Positions 33,750 to 43,098 of a stretch of 64,000 bases of DNA are shown here, in pieces. How positions within the stretch are numbered: position 1 is the first letter of the stretch; every line of letters starts with the position of its first letter. The translations under genes were made by a program, and so were the position numbers. This DNA comes from Raineyella sp. LH-20 (lineage in GTDB: Bacteria; Actinomycetota; Actinomycetes; Propionibacteriales; Propionibacteriaceae). Below the pieces are notes generated by a model. It did no database searches. It saw only the letters and a program-made list of their open reading frames with translations, and was not told the origin of the DNA. The stretch covers positions 372,001 through 436,000 of the forward strand of contig NZ_CP137003.1 in the NCBI RefSeq assembly GCF_033110965.1. The letters are read 5' to 3'.

Positions 33750-34745
33750 TCAGGCCGAGCGGTTCACCACCGTGTCGCAGAGCTCGCTCAGTGCGTCCCT
33801 GGCCATCCCGTCCGGCAGGGCTGCGAGGTGTCCGCGGGCGATCTCGGCACGGCGGGCGACCTCCGCACCGGCCCGCTCGATCACCGCGTGTCCCCGCAGT
33901 CGCCGCAGCGCCTCGGCCAGCGCGTCGTCGTCGGAGAGATCACCACGGACCGTCCGCAGCAGGTCCTGGGAGTCGTCGTCCTGATAGTCGGCGAGCATCA
34001 GGGTCGGCAGGGTCGGCACGCCCTCGCGGAGGTCGGTGCCGGGCGTCTTGCCGGTGCTGTCGGAGGTGATGTCGATGATGTCGTCGCTGAGCTGGAAGAC
34101 CACGCCCAATTCCTCGCCGAACCCGGCGAGCGCCGCCACCTGCTCCTGCGGCAGTCCAGCGATCATGCCGCCGAACATCGCCGAGGAGGCGATCAGCGAG
34201 CCGGTCTTGTCGGCCACCACGTCGAGGTAGGCACCCACCGCGTCCTGGCCCTCGGCGGGACCGACGGTCTCGGCGATCTGGCCCTGCACCAGGCGGGAGA
34301 AGGTCCGGGCCTGCAGCCGGACGAAGTCGACGCCGAGGTCGGCGACGATGTCGGAGGCGCGGGCGAAGAGGTAGTCGCCGACGAGGATGGCGACGCTGTT
34401 GTCCCAGATGCTGTTGGCGCTGGGAGCGCCCCGGCGGATCTCCGCCTCGTCCATCACGTCGTCGTGGTAAAGGCTGGCCACGTGGGTCAGCTCCATCACC
34501 AGCGCGGCCCGGGTCAGGTCCTCCGCCGACCGCGGGGTGCCGAGAGCGGAGGCCAGGACGACGAGCAGCGGCCGGAACCGCTTCCCGCCGGCGGCGATGA
34601 TGTGCCGGGCGGCTTCGGTGACGAACGGCATCGAGCCGGTCGCAGCGTCGGCGAGAGCGGTCTCGATCACATCGAGCCGCTCCCGCACGTACGCTTCGAA
34701 CGCATCCCGGGTCTGCGGCGCTGAGATGGGGGTCACAAGGCTCAC
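33750..34745 (-). CDS. polyprenyl diphosphate synthase (menaquinone side chain)
   Basis: 331 residues, trans-isoprenyl diphosphate synthase. First Asp-rich motif DDVMD at 95-99 (after MELTHVASLYH), second DDIID at 221-225. Lack of bulky residues just before the first motif suggests a long product, such as a hepta- to nonaprenyl chain; the exact length is not readable. It overlaps the nuoN stop by 4 bp, so it is at the end of the complex I operon, consistent with supply of the menaquinone tail. Confidence 0.9.
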   Translation of the reverse strand: MSLVTPISAPQTRDAFEAYVRERLDVIETALADAATGSMPFVTEAARHIIAAGGKRFRPLLVVLASALGTPRSAEDLTRAALVMELTHVASLYHDDVMDEAEIRRGAPSANSIWDNSVAILVGDYLFARASDIVADLGVDFVRLQARTFSRLVQGQIAETVGPAEGQDAVGAYLDVVADKTGSLIASSAMFGGMIAGLPQEQVAALAGFGEELGVVFQLSDDIIDITSDSTGKTPGTDLREGVPTLPTLMLADYQDDDSQDLLRTVRGDLSDDDALAEALRRLRGHAVIERAGAEVARRAEIARGHLAALPDGMARDALSELCDTVVNRSA

Positions 34746-36316
34746 ATCATACCCAGACGGAGGAACTCACTCGCATTGTGGAAGAAGCCCATCGCCGGGC
34801 CGGGAACGATGCCCAGCACCACGGTGGCGACCAGACCGAGCACCACCACGACCAGCGTCGCCGCCGAGGTGTCGATGACCTCAGGCCCCTCGACCGGCTC
34901 GCGGAAGAACATCACCGCGATCACCCGCAGGTAGTAGACCGCCGCCACCAGGCTGAGCAGCACACCGACCAGGGACAGCCAACCCCAGCCGCCCTCGAAC
35001 GCGGACGCGAAGACGGCCCACTTGCCCATGAAGCCGGCGGTCAGCGGGATGCCGGCAAAGCTCAGCATGAACACCGCCATCACCGTGGCGAACACCGGGT
35101 TCTTCCGGCCGAGGCCGGCCCAGCCGGACAGCTGGGTCACCTCGGCGCCGTTGTCGCGCACCATGGTCACCATCGCGAAGGCGGGGATGGTCGCCACACC
35201 GTACGTCAGCAGGTAGAACGAGGTGGCCGACACCGAGGTCAGGCCGTTGATGCCGTTGACCGCCTGGGCGGCACCGGCGACGGCGACCAGGATGTAGCCG
35301 GCGTGGGTGATCGAGGAGTACGCGAGCAGCCGCTTGATGTCGGTCTGCGCCAGACCGACGACGGCACCGACCAGCATGGTGAGGATCGCCATCACCGCGA
35401 CGACCGGCTGCCAGTTCCAGCGCTCCGCGCCGAGGGCCACGTAGAGCACCCGCATCAGACCGCCGACGGCGGCGATCTTGGTGCAGACCGCCATGAACGC
35501 GGTGACCGGGGTGGGGGCGCCGGTGTAGACGTCCGGGACCCAGCTGTGGAACGGCACGATGCCGACCTTGAACAGCAGCCCGACGAGCATCATCAGCACA
35601 CCGGAGATCAGCACGCCCTCGGACAGCGAGCTCTGGCCGATCGACGCGTCGATCACGGCCAGCTGGAACGAGCCGGCGTACGCGAAGACCAGGGCGATGC
35701 CGAAGAGGAAGAACGCCGAGGACAGCGCGCCGAGCAGGAAGTACTTCAGCGCCGCCTCCTGGCTGAGCAGCCGGCGGCGACGGGCCAGCCCGGAGAGCAG
35801 GTAGAGCGGCAGAGACATGATCTCGAGCGCGACGAACATCATCATCAGGTCGTCGGCGGCGAGGAAGAGCATCATGCCGGTCACCGAGAACAGCAGCAGG
35901 GTGAAGACCTCGCTGTGTTCGTGGCGGGCCTCGCCGGCCGCCTTCTCGTCGAGCGAGCCGGGGATGGCCGCGCCGGACGGGGTGAAGGCGCTGACCCCGC
36001 CGTACACCTCACGCTCGGCGAACAGCAGAATCGACAGCAGGCCGAAGACCGTCAGCAGCATCCACAGCCCGAGCGCGGGTCGGTCGACCATCACCATCGC
36101 GGTCTGGTCCTGGGCCAGCGACGAGGAGCCGTACATCGCGATCGAGGAGGCGAACGCCGCGGCCAGGACGACCAAGGACAAGCCCAGCTGGGTCCCCCAC
36201 CGGGCGCGCCGCGGCAGGACGGCCTCCGCCAGCAGGCTCAACGAGGCGCCGGCGAAGACGATCACGACGGGAAGGATCGCGGTCAGCAGCCCCGCGTAGT
36301 CCATGCTGGTGTTCAT
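34742..36316 (-). CDS. nuoN: NADH-quinone oxidoreductase subunit N
   Basis: 524 residues, about 14 membrane helices; one of three Mrp-antiporter-like proton-pumping subunits of complex I. Conserved lysine/glutamate channel segments lie in LMMMFVALEIMSLPLYLLSG and LFKVGIVPFHSWVPDVYTGA; also TDIKRLLAYSSITHAGYIL. The start overlaps the nuoM stop by one base. Confidence 0.97.
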   Translation of the reverse strand: MNTSMDYAGLLTAILPVVIVFAGASLSLLAEAVLPRRARWGTQLGLSLVVLAAAFASSIAMYGSSSLAQDQTAMVMVDRPALGLWMLLTVFGLLSILLFAEREVYGGVSAFTPSGAAIPGSLDEKAAGEARHEHSEVFTLLLFSVTGMMLFLAADDLMMMFVALEIMSLPLYLLSGLARRRRLLSQEAALKYFLLGALSSAFFLFGIALVFAYAGSFQLAVIDASIGQSSLSEGVLISGVLMMLVGLLFKVGIVPFHSWVPDVYTGAPTPVTAFMAVCTKIAAVGGLMRVLYVALGAERWNWQPVVAVMAILTMLVGAVVGLAQTDIKRLLAYSSITHAGYILVAVAGAAQAVNGINGLTSVSATSFYLLTYGVATIPAFAMVTMVRDNGAEVTQLSGWAGLGRKNPVFATVMAVFMLSFAGIPLTAGFMGKWAVFASAFEGGWGWLSLVGVLLSLVAAVYYLRVIAVMFFREPVEGPEVIDTSAATLVVVVLGLVATVVLGIVPGPAMGFFHNASEFLRLGMM

Positions 36317-37860
36317 CAGTTCTTGCCCTCCGGGATCTGCGGCTGGGGTTCGGACACCCCGACGGACTGCATGGCCGCGACCGTCTGGGCCCCCTGGGGC
36401 TCAGCCAGCTGCAGGGCAGGACGCGGGAAGAAGCCGAGCACGAGGATGATCGCGAGCAGCGGGACGACGGCCACCCGCTCGCGCAGGGTGAGGTCGGCGT
36501 GGACCGTACGGGTCACCTGGTCGGTCACCGGGCCGGTCATCGTGCGCTGGTAGACCGCCATCACGTAGATCGCGGACAACAGCAGGGCGGAGGCGGCCAG
36601 CGCGGCGATCCACGGCGTCCGGCTGAAGGTGCCGGCGAGCACCATGAACTCCGAGACGAAGCTCGACAGACCGGGCAGGGCCAGGGCGGACAGACCGGAG
36701 AGCAGCAGGAATCCGGCCATCACCGGGGCGACCTTCTGCACCCCACCGAAGGCGGCGATGTCGGCCGATCCGCGACGCTTGACCATGAAGCCGACGACCA
36801 GGAACAGTGCTGCGGTCGACAGACCGTGGTTGAACATGTAGAAGATCGACCCGGCGATACCGGAGGTGGTCATCGCGAAGATGCCCATCACCATGAAGCC
36901 GAAGTGGCTCACCGAGGTGAAGGCGACGAACCGCATCAGGTGCCGCTGCCCGATCGCCGCGACCGCACCATAGACGATCGAGATCAGCGCCAGCACCAGG
37001 ACGAACGGGGTCGCCCACACGCTGGCCTCGGGGAACAGGCCGAGGCAGAACCGCAGCATGCCGAAGGTGCCGATCTTGTCGAGCACGGACACCATCAGCG
37101 TGGCGCTGCCGGGATGCGAGGCCTCGGCGGCGTCGGCCAACCAGGTGTGTACGGGGACCATCGGCGCCTTGATCGCGAAGGCGATGAAGAATCCGGCGAA
37201 CAGCCACTTGCCGACCGGGGTGTCGAACAGACCCGCCGCGGCGGCCGGCTGCAGCGACTGCAGGGCGTACGTCGGCTGGCCGAGGCCCGCCGTGACCGCA
37301 TAGATGCCGATCACCGCGACCAGCATCACCAGACCGCCGGCCAGCGAGAACAGCAGGAACTTCATCGCCGCGGAGTTGCGCTTCTTTCCGCCGAATCCCC
37401 CGATCAGGAAGTACATCGGGATCAGCGTGGCCTCGAAGAAGAGGTAGAAGAGCAGCACGTCGGTGGCCATGAAGACATACAGCGACAGGCCCTCCAACAG
37501 CAGGGCCAGGGCGAAGAACGTCTGCGAGGTCCAGCGGCCGTCGTTGGCATCGGGATCGTCCCAGACAGCGATCAGCACCACCGGCACCAGGATGGTCGTC
37601 AGCAGGACCATCAGCAGACCCATGCCGTCGACGCCCAGGGAGTAGGAGGCGCCGATCGCCGGGATCCAGGACTGCTGTTCGACGAACTGCATGCCGGAGC
37701 CGGGATCGAAGCCGATCGCCACTCCGATCGAGATGACCAGTGTCACCAGCGAGAAGGCGAGCCCGACCGTACGGGCCAGCGCGCCCTTGATGAAGACCAG
37801 TGCGAGCGCACCGATCAGCGGCAGCACCGCGAGCACGGTGAGCCAGGGGAACGTCGTCAT
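36316..37860 (-). CDS. nuoM: NADH-quinone oxidoreductase subunit M
   Basis: 514 residues, antiporter-like membrane subunit. LFYLFFEATLIPMYFLIGGF holds the key glutamate; AIKAPMVPVHTWLADAAEAS and GQRHLMRFVAFTSVSHFGFM are the channel motifs. It follows nuoL by 16 bp. The minus-strand start has GGAGAAATCAC upstream. Confidence 0.97.
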   Translation of the reverse strand: MTTFPWLTVLAVLPLIGALALVFIKGALARTVGLAFSLVTLVISIGVAIGFDPGSGMQFVEQQSWIPAIGASYSLGVDGMGLLMVLLTTILVPVVLIAVWDDPDANDGRWTSQTFFALALLLEGLSLYVFMATDVLLFYLFFEATLIPMYFLIGGFGGKKRNSAAMKFLLFSLAGGLVMLVAVIGIYAVTAGLGQPTYALQSLQPAAAAGLFDTPVGKWLFAGFFIAFAIKAPMVPVHTWLADAAEASHPGSATLMVSVLDKIGTFGMLRFCLGLFPEASVWATPFVLVLALISIVYGAVAAIGQRHLMRFVAFTSVSHFGFMVMGIFAMTTSGIAGSIFYMFNHGLSTAALFLVVGFMVKRRGSADIAAFGGVQKVAPVMAGFLLLSGLSALALPGLSSFVSEFMVLAGTFSRTPWIAALAASALLLSAIYVMAVYQRTMTGPVTDQVTRTVHADLTLRERVAVVPLLAIILVLGFFPRPALQLAEPQGAQTVAAMQSVGVSEPQPQIPEGKN

Positions 37861-37876
37861 GTGATTTCTCCTCCCG

Positions 37877-39784
37877 TCAGGCCAGCCGGCCCAGGATCAG
37901 CACGACGGCGATGAGGACGGAACCCGCCACCATCGTCAGCGCGTACGAACGGACATAGCCGGTCTGGAGCCGCTTGAAGAGCTGGCCGACACCGCCGAAG
38001 GCGGTCCCCGTCCCGTTGGCGACCGCGTCGATCACGTGGTCGTCGACGGCCACGACAGCCGTCACCACGCCGTTGCCGGTGTTGGTGAACGCCGCGGCGT
38101 TGATGGTGTCGCCGTAGAGGTCGTTGCGACCGATTCGAGTGACCACCGACACGTTCTGCGGCGCCTTGTCGGGAATGTCACCGCGGTACAGCCACCAGCC
38201 GAGGGCGACGCCCGCGGCCACCACCAGCACCGTGATGAGGGCGATCGGGCTGAAGTGGAACAGCCCGGGGACCTCTTCCACCCCGTTGACCGCCGGGGCA
38301 AGGAAGCGGCCGATCCAGTTGTTGAATGCGAAGCCGCCGACCACCGACATCGCCGCGAGGATCACCAGCGGCACCCACATCACCGCCGGGGACTCGTGCG
38401 GGTGCTGGTCGTCACGCCAGCGCTTCTCGCCGAAGAAGGTCATCATCATCAGTCGGGTCATGTAGAAGCCGGTGACACCCGCGCCGAGCAGCGCCAGGAT
38501 GCCGATGATGATGTTGTGTTCGAAGGCCGCCTCGATGATGTGGTCCTTCGAGTAGAAGCCGGCGAAGAACGGGAAGCCGATGATCGCCAGGTAACCCATC
38601 GCGAAGGTCACGAAGGTGATCCGCATGGCGCGGGCCAGGCCGCCGTAGTGGCGCATGTCGACGTCGTCGTTCATGCCGTGCATGATCGAACCGGCCCCGA
38701 GGAACATGTTGGCCTTGAAGAAGCCGTGGGTCAGCAGGTGGAAGATCGCGAAGACGTACCCGGCCGGGCCGATGCCGGCGGCGAGCATCATGTAGCCGAT
38801 CTGCGACATCGTCGAGCCGGCCAGCACCTTCTTGATGTCGTCCTTCGCCGAACCGATCCACGCACCGGCGAGCAGCGTGACGGTGCCGACGATGACCACC
38901 ACGGTGGAGGCCACCTCGGACATCGCGTAGATCGAGCCGGAGCGGACCACCAGGTAGACACCCGCGGTGACCATCGTCGCGGCGTGGATCAGCGCGGAGA
39001 CCGGGGTCGGGCCCTCCATCGCGTCGAGCAGCCAGGCCTGCAGCGGCACCTGGGCCGACTTGGCGCACGCACCGACCAGCAGCAGGATGCCCAGCAGCGT
39101 GGCGACCGGAGTGGTCATCTGCGGCGCCCCGGCGTTGACCGCGTCGAACGAGGTCGAGCCGAACAGGGCGATCATCAGGATCAGCGCGATGGACATCCCG
39201 ACGTCGCCGACACGGTTCATCACGAATGCCTTGGTGGCCGCCTTCGCGGCGCTCGGCCGCTCCTGCCAGAAGCCGATCAGCAGGTAGGACGACAGACCGA
39301 CGCCCTCCCAGCCCATGAACAGCAGCAGGTAGTTGTCCGCGAGCACCAGGATCAGCATCGCGGTGATGAAGAGGTTCAGGTAGGCGAAGAAGCGGCGCCG
39401 GTTGGGGTCGTGCGCCATGTAGCCGATCGAGTAGATGTGGATCAGCGAGCCGACCCCGGTGATCAGCAGGGCGAACAGGATCGACAGCGGGTCGATCCGC
39501 AGCCCGAAGCTCGCGGTCCAGGGGCCCGCGTTGAACCACTCGTAGAGCGGCGCGCTGACCACCCGCTCCCCCGCCGGGCGGGTGAGCAGTCCGACGAACA
39601 GCGTCGAGGCGATCGCGAACGACCAGATCGGCATCAGGGTGGCCAGGTAGTGGCCCCAGCGGTCGGTCAACCGGCCGAGTACGAGGAGCAGCAGGGCGCC
39701 GAGCGCCGGGGCGGCGAGCATCGTCCATGCCCAGGTGAACGCTCCCTCGGCGGGCACCGAGGCGATCAGTTCAAGCGGAATCAT
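37877..39784 (-). CDS. nuoL: NADH-quinone oxidoreductase subunit L
   Basis: 635 residues, the largest antiporter-like subunit with the C-terminal lateral helix. LLFMGWEGVGLSSYLLIGFW, SAQVPLQAWLLDAMEGPTPV and TVTLLAGAWIGSAKDDIKKV are the family motifs. It lies 11 bp after nuoK and before nuoM. Confidence 0.97.
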   Translation of the reverse strand: MIPLELIASVPAEGAFTWAWTMLAAPALGALLLLVLGRLTDRWGHYLATLMPIWSFAIASTLFVGLLTRPAGERVVSAPLYEWFNAGPWTASFGLRIDPLSILFALLITGVGSLIHIYSIGYMAHDPNRRRFFAYLNLFITAMLILVLADNYLLLFMGWEGVGLSSYLLIGFWQERPSAAKAATKAFVMNRVGDVGMSIALILMIALFGSTSFDAVNAGAPQMTTPVATLLGILLLVGACAKSAQVPLQAWLLDAMEGPTPVSALIHAATMVTAGVYLVVRSGSIYAMSEVASTVVVIVGTVTLLAGAWIGSAKDDIKKVLAGSTMSQIGYMMLAAGIGPAGYVFAIFHLLTHGFFKANMFLGAGSIMHGMNDDVDMRHYGGLARAMRITFVTFAMGYLAIIGFPFFAGFYSKDHIIEAAFEHNIIIGILALLGAGVTGFYMTRLMMMTFFGEKRWRDDQHPHESPAVMWVPLVILAAMSVVGGFAFNNWIGRFLAPAVNGVEEVPGLFHFSPIALITVLVVAAGVALGWWLYRGDIPDKAPQNVSVVTRIGRNDLYGDTINAAAFTNTGNGVVTAVVAVDDHVIDAVANGTGTAFGGVGQLFKRLQTGYVRSYALTMVAGSVLIAVVLILGRLA

Positions 39785-39795
39785 CGGCGCACCCC

Positions 39796-40095
39796 TCAGA
39801 ACTTCAGCAGGTTGGCGTCATCGACCGAGGCCGAGCGACGCGTACGGAAAATGGACACGATGATCGCGAGGCCGACCACGACCTCGCAGGCCGCGACCAC
39901 CATCACGAACAGGGCACCGACCTGACCGTCCAGGACCCCCCAGTACTGGGAGAAGGTGACCAGCAGCAGGTTGGCGCTGTTCAGCATCAGCTCGATCGAC
40001 ATGAAGGCGACGATGGCGTTGCGCCGCAGCATCACGCCGGAGGCGCCGATGACGAACAGCAGCGCCGCCAGGATGAGGTAGTTGTTCGGATTCAT
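39796..40095 (-). CDS. nuoK: NADH-quinone oxidoreductase subunit K
   Basis: 99 residues, three membrane helices, standard length. [20 protein letters not shown] contains the conserved membrane glutamate of the proton path; [20 protein letters not shown] carries the second. The start overlaps nuoJ by 4 bp. Confidence 0.96.
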   Translation of the reverse strand: MNPNNYLILAALLFVIGASGVMLRRNAIVAFMSIELMLNSANLLLVTFSQYWGVLDGQVGALFVMVVAACEVVVGLAIIVSIFRTRRSASVDDANLLKF

Positions 40096-41033
40096 CGTTC
40101 TTCGATTCCCTCCGCGGACTCGGACCCGGCGTCCGCCACCGTGGCGGCCTCCAGCTGATCGCGCTCGGCGCGCGCTCCCTCGGACTGGTCGGCCCGCGCC
40201 TGGGCGAGCTGATCGGCCCGCGCCTGGGCGACCGTACGCCCGCCGACGGCGTCCTCGGAGCCGGGATCGATCTCGCCGAGGCTCTCCCGCACCGGGTCGG
40301 CCAGGTTGTCACCCTGCAGCATCACACCGCGCAGCTTCAGGGTCCGCGACACCGAAGGCTCGGCGACCGAGCCGTCCGGCAGCAGGGCCGGGGCATCGAC
40401 ACCGTTGTGCCGGGCGAAGACACCCGAGGACGGCAGGCCGCCCGGGTGGGCGCCGGTGCGGGCATACGCCTGCATCCGCTCTCGCGACTGCTCGGGCTGG
40501 GACTTCTTCGGCGTGGTGCGCTCCCGGTGGGCGAGGACCATCGCGCCGATCGTCGCGATCAGCAGCAGCGCGGCCGCGGCCTCGAGCACCAGCACGTAGC
40601 GGTTGAACAACAGTCCGGCGATGCCCTGGGCGTTGCCCAGCGAGTTCGCGTCGGCCAGGCCGCGCGCCGTCCCGCTCACCGCGCTCGACAGGCCGACGAC
40701 CACCAGGACCAGCAGCGCGATCGCGGCGATCACCGCGACCACCCGCTGTCCCTTGATCGTCTCGACGATCGAGTCGGTGGTGTCGACACCGACCAGCATC
40801 ACGACGAAGAGGAACAGCATCATGATCGCGCCGGTGTAGACGATGATCTGCACGGCCAGCAGGAACGGCGAGTCCAGCGCGCCGTACTGCACGGCCAGCG
40901 CGATCATCACGAAGGCCATCAGCAGCGCGGAGTGGACCGGCTTGCGCGACAACACGATGCCGAGCGCCGCCAGCACCATCAGCGGTGCCAGCAACCAGAA
41001 GGCCACCGCTTGGGCGGTCACCAGGGGGATCAT
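40092..41033 (-). CDS. nuoJ: NADH-quinone oxidoreductase subunit J with long C-terminal tail
   Basis: 313 residues. Residues 1-170 form the five-helix NuoJ ([20 protein letters not shown]). The remaining ~140 residues are a hydrophilic tail rich in Ala/Glu/Arg/Gln with an AQARADQ repeat, not part of E. coli NuoJ (184 residues) but seen in some actinobacteria. The start at 41033 overlaps the nuoI stop by 4 bp; the open frame upstream is ignored. Confidence 0.94.
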   Translation of the reverse strand: MIPLVTAQAVAFWLLAPLMVLAALGIVLSRKPVHSALLMAFVMIALAVQYGALDSPFLLAVQIIVYTGAIMMLFLFVVMLVGVDTTDSIVETIKGQRVVAVIAAIALLVLVVVGLSSAVSGTARGLADANSLGNAQGIAGLLFNRYVLVLEAAAALLLIATIGAMVLAHRERTTPKKSQPEQSRERMQAYARTGAHPGGLPSSGVFARHNGVDAPALLPDGSVAEPSVSRTLKLRGVMLQGDNLADPVRESLGEIDPGSEDAVGGRTVAQARADQLAQARADQSEGARAERDQLEAATVADAGSESAEGIEER

Positions 41034-41749
41034 CGTTCGGCTCCCTTGTTCTTGTCCGACGGCTCGAGGGCCCGGATGTCCTGGGCCGACGGCGTGCTGT
41101 AGTCGGGGTGGAACTGCTTGCGCATCTCCTTGCGCACCTCCGACCCGGAACGGATCCACGGCGTGCCCACCGGGCGGGCCTCGGACTCGTCCACGTACGT
41201 CTCCTGCTGCCCCTCCGGCATCCGCGGGTCGCGGGCGCCGGTGTCGGGCAGGCCGAGGAAGTACGCTCGCTCGTCATCGCCGAGCCGACGCGGGTGCGGC
41301 GGCTGTTCCATGCCGGGCAGCAACGGGGCGAGCAGCTGGTCCTTCTCCAGGATCATCGCCTCACGGCTGGTGTCGGCCAGCTCGAACTCGTTGGTCATCG
41401 TCAGCGCCCGCGTCGGGCAGGCCTCGATGCAGAAGCCGCACAGGATGCAGCGCAGGTAGTTGATCTGGTAGACGCGGCCGTAACGCTCCCCCGGCGAGTA
41501 GCGCTCCTCGTCGGTGTTGTCGGCGCCCTCGACGAAGATCGCGTCGGCCGGGCAGGCCCAGGCGCACAGCTCGCAGCCGACGCACTTCTCCAGACCGTCG
41601 GGCCAGCGGTTGAGCTGGTGTCGACCGTGGTAGCGCGGCATGATCATCGCCGGCCGTTCGGGATACATCCGGGCCTGGTCGCCCTTGACCTGGGTCTTGC
41701 GGAACAGGGTGGAGAACGTCACCCCGAACCCGGCAACAGGATTCGCCAT
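41030..41749 (-). CDS. nuoI: NADH-quinone oxidoreductase subunit I
   Basis: 239 residues with two [4Fe-4S] motifs, [12 protein letters not shown] (about 56) and [12 protein letters not shown] (about 101), which carry clusters N6a and N6b towards NuoB. The N-terminal [18 protein letters not shown] anchors it on the membrane arm. The C-terminal extension of ~80 residues is typical of actinobacteria. One-base overlap with nuoH. Confidence 0.97.
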   Translation of the reverse strand: MANPVAGFGVTFSTLFRKTQVKGDQARMYPERPAMIMPRYHGRHQLNRWPDGLEKCVGCELCAWACPADAIFVEGADNTDEERYSPGERYGRVYQINYLRCILCGFCIEACPTRALTMTNEFELADTSREAMILEKDQLLAPLLPGMEQPPHPRRLGDDERAYFLGLPDTGARDPRMPEGQQETYVDESEARPVGTPWIRSGSEVRKEMRKQFHPDYSTPSAQDIRALEPSDKNKGAER

Positions 41750-43098
41750 CAGGAATCAGCCCTTCGCTGGGAGTCGGACGTTTCGGACAGGACCGCGCGG
41801 GCCGGCTCGTCGGCCGCCGAGCTGACCACGTCGACCAGGCCGGGCACCTTCTGGTCGCCGATCGGCGGCACCGGGTAGCCCCCGGCGTACGGGTCGAACG
41901 CCGTCGGCTCCTCCTCCACGGCCGTCTCCCGCGGCCCGCCGAAGAGCAGCAGGGCGATCAGCACCGCCGCGACGACGATGGCGGTGATCCAGAAACCGCG
42001 GCTGCCGAGCCAGCCATCGGCGATGCCGACGCGGAACACCGCGACGAGCATCGTCCACCCCAGGGACACCGGGATGAGCCACTTCCAGCCCAGCCGCATC
42101 AGCTGGTCGTACCGGATCCGCGGGATGGTGGCCCGGACCCAGATGAACAGGAACATGAACATGTAGGCCTTGATCAGGAACCAGACCGGACCCAGCCACG
42201 GATTGTTCAGCACGCCGATGTTGTTGAACGGCCAGATCGGCAGGTAGCCGCCCATGAACAGCGTGGTGGCCACGCAGGACACCATGAACATGTTGATGTA
42301 CTCGGAGAGGAAGAACAGGGCGTACGTCATGCCGGAGTATTCCGTCATGTAGCCCGACCCCAGCTCGCCCTCGGCCTCCGGGAGGTCGAACGGCTGACGG
42401 TTCGTCTCGGCGAACATCGAGATCACGTAGATGATGAACGACGGGATGAGCAGCAGGAAGTACCAGCCCATCGAGCCCTGCCACTGGGCCGCACCGAACT
42501 GCAGCGGTCGGGCCTGGGCCTGGACGATCTCACTGGTCGACATCGTCCCGGCGTAGAGGAAGACCGACACCAGCGACAGACCCATCGCGATCTCGTAGGA
42601 GATCATCGACGCGGTCGAGCGCAGGCCGCCGAGCAGGGCGTACGTCGAGGAGGACGACCAGCCGGCGAGCACCACGCCGTACACGGCGATCGAGGTGAGC
42701 GCGAGATAGAGCAGCACCGCCGCGGGGGTGTCCACCAGCTGCAGCTGGGTCTGGTGCCCGAACATCTTCACCGTGCCGCCGAAGGGGATCAGCGAGAAGG
42801 TGCCGAAGGCGACCACCGTCATGATGAACGGCGCCAGCTTGAACACGAAGCGGTCCGCCAGCTTCGGCGTCACGTCTTCCTTGAACAGCAGCTTCAGACC
42901 GTCACCGAGGGCCTGGATCAGGCCGAACGGGCCGGCGAAGTTCGGTCCGATGCGCTGCTGCATGCGACCGAGCGTGCGCCGCTCCAGCCAGACGTTGAAG
43001 ATCGTCGCCAACAGGATGAACACGAACCAGATGATCACCTTGACGATCACCAACCACACCGGGTCGTGACCGAACAGGGAGAGGTCCAGCGGGATCAT
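41749..43098 (-). CDS. nuoH: NADH-quinone oxidoreductase subunit H
   Basis: 449 residues, about eight to nine membrane helices; forms much of the quinone chamber. [20 protein letters not shown] and [20 protein letters not shown] with its acidic loop are diagnostic. The C-terminal ~50 residues are a polar tail ([20 protein letters not shown]). Overlaps nuoG by 4 bp. Confidence 0.97.
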   Translation of the reverse strand: MIPLDLSLFGHDPVWLVIVKVIIWFVFILLATIFNVWLERRTLGRMQQRIGPNFAGPFGLIQALGDGLKLLFKEDVTPKLADRFVFKLAPFIMTVVAFGTFSLIPFGGTVKMFGHQTQLQLVDTPAAVLLYLALTSIAVYGVVLAGWSSSSTYALLGGLRSTASMISYEIAMGLSLVSVFLYAGTMSTSEIVQAQARPLQFGAAQWQGSMGWYFLLLIPSFIIYVISMFAETNRQPFDLPEAEGELGSGYMTEYSGMTYALFFLSEYINMFMVSCVATTLFMGGYLPIWPFNNIGVLNNPWLGPVWFLIKAYMFMFLFIWVRATIPRIRYDQLMRLGWKWLIPVSLGWTMLVAVFRVGIADGWLGSRGFWITAIVVAAVLIALLLFGGPRETAVEEEPTAFDPYAGGYPVPPIGDQKVPGLVDVVSSAADEPARAVLSETSDSQRRADS

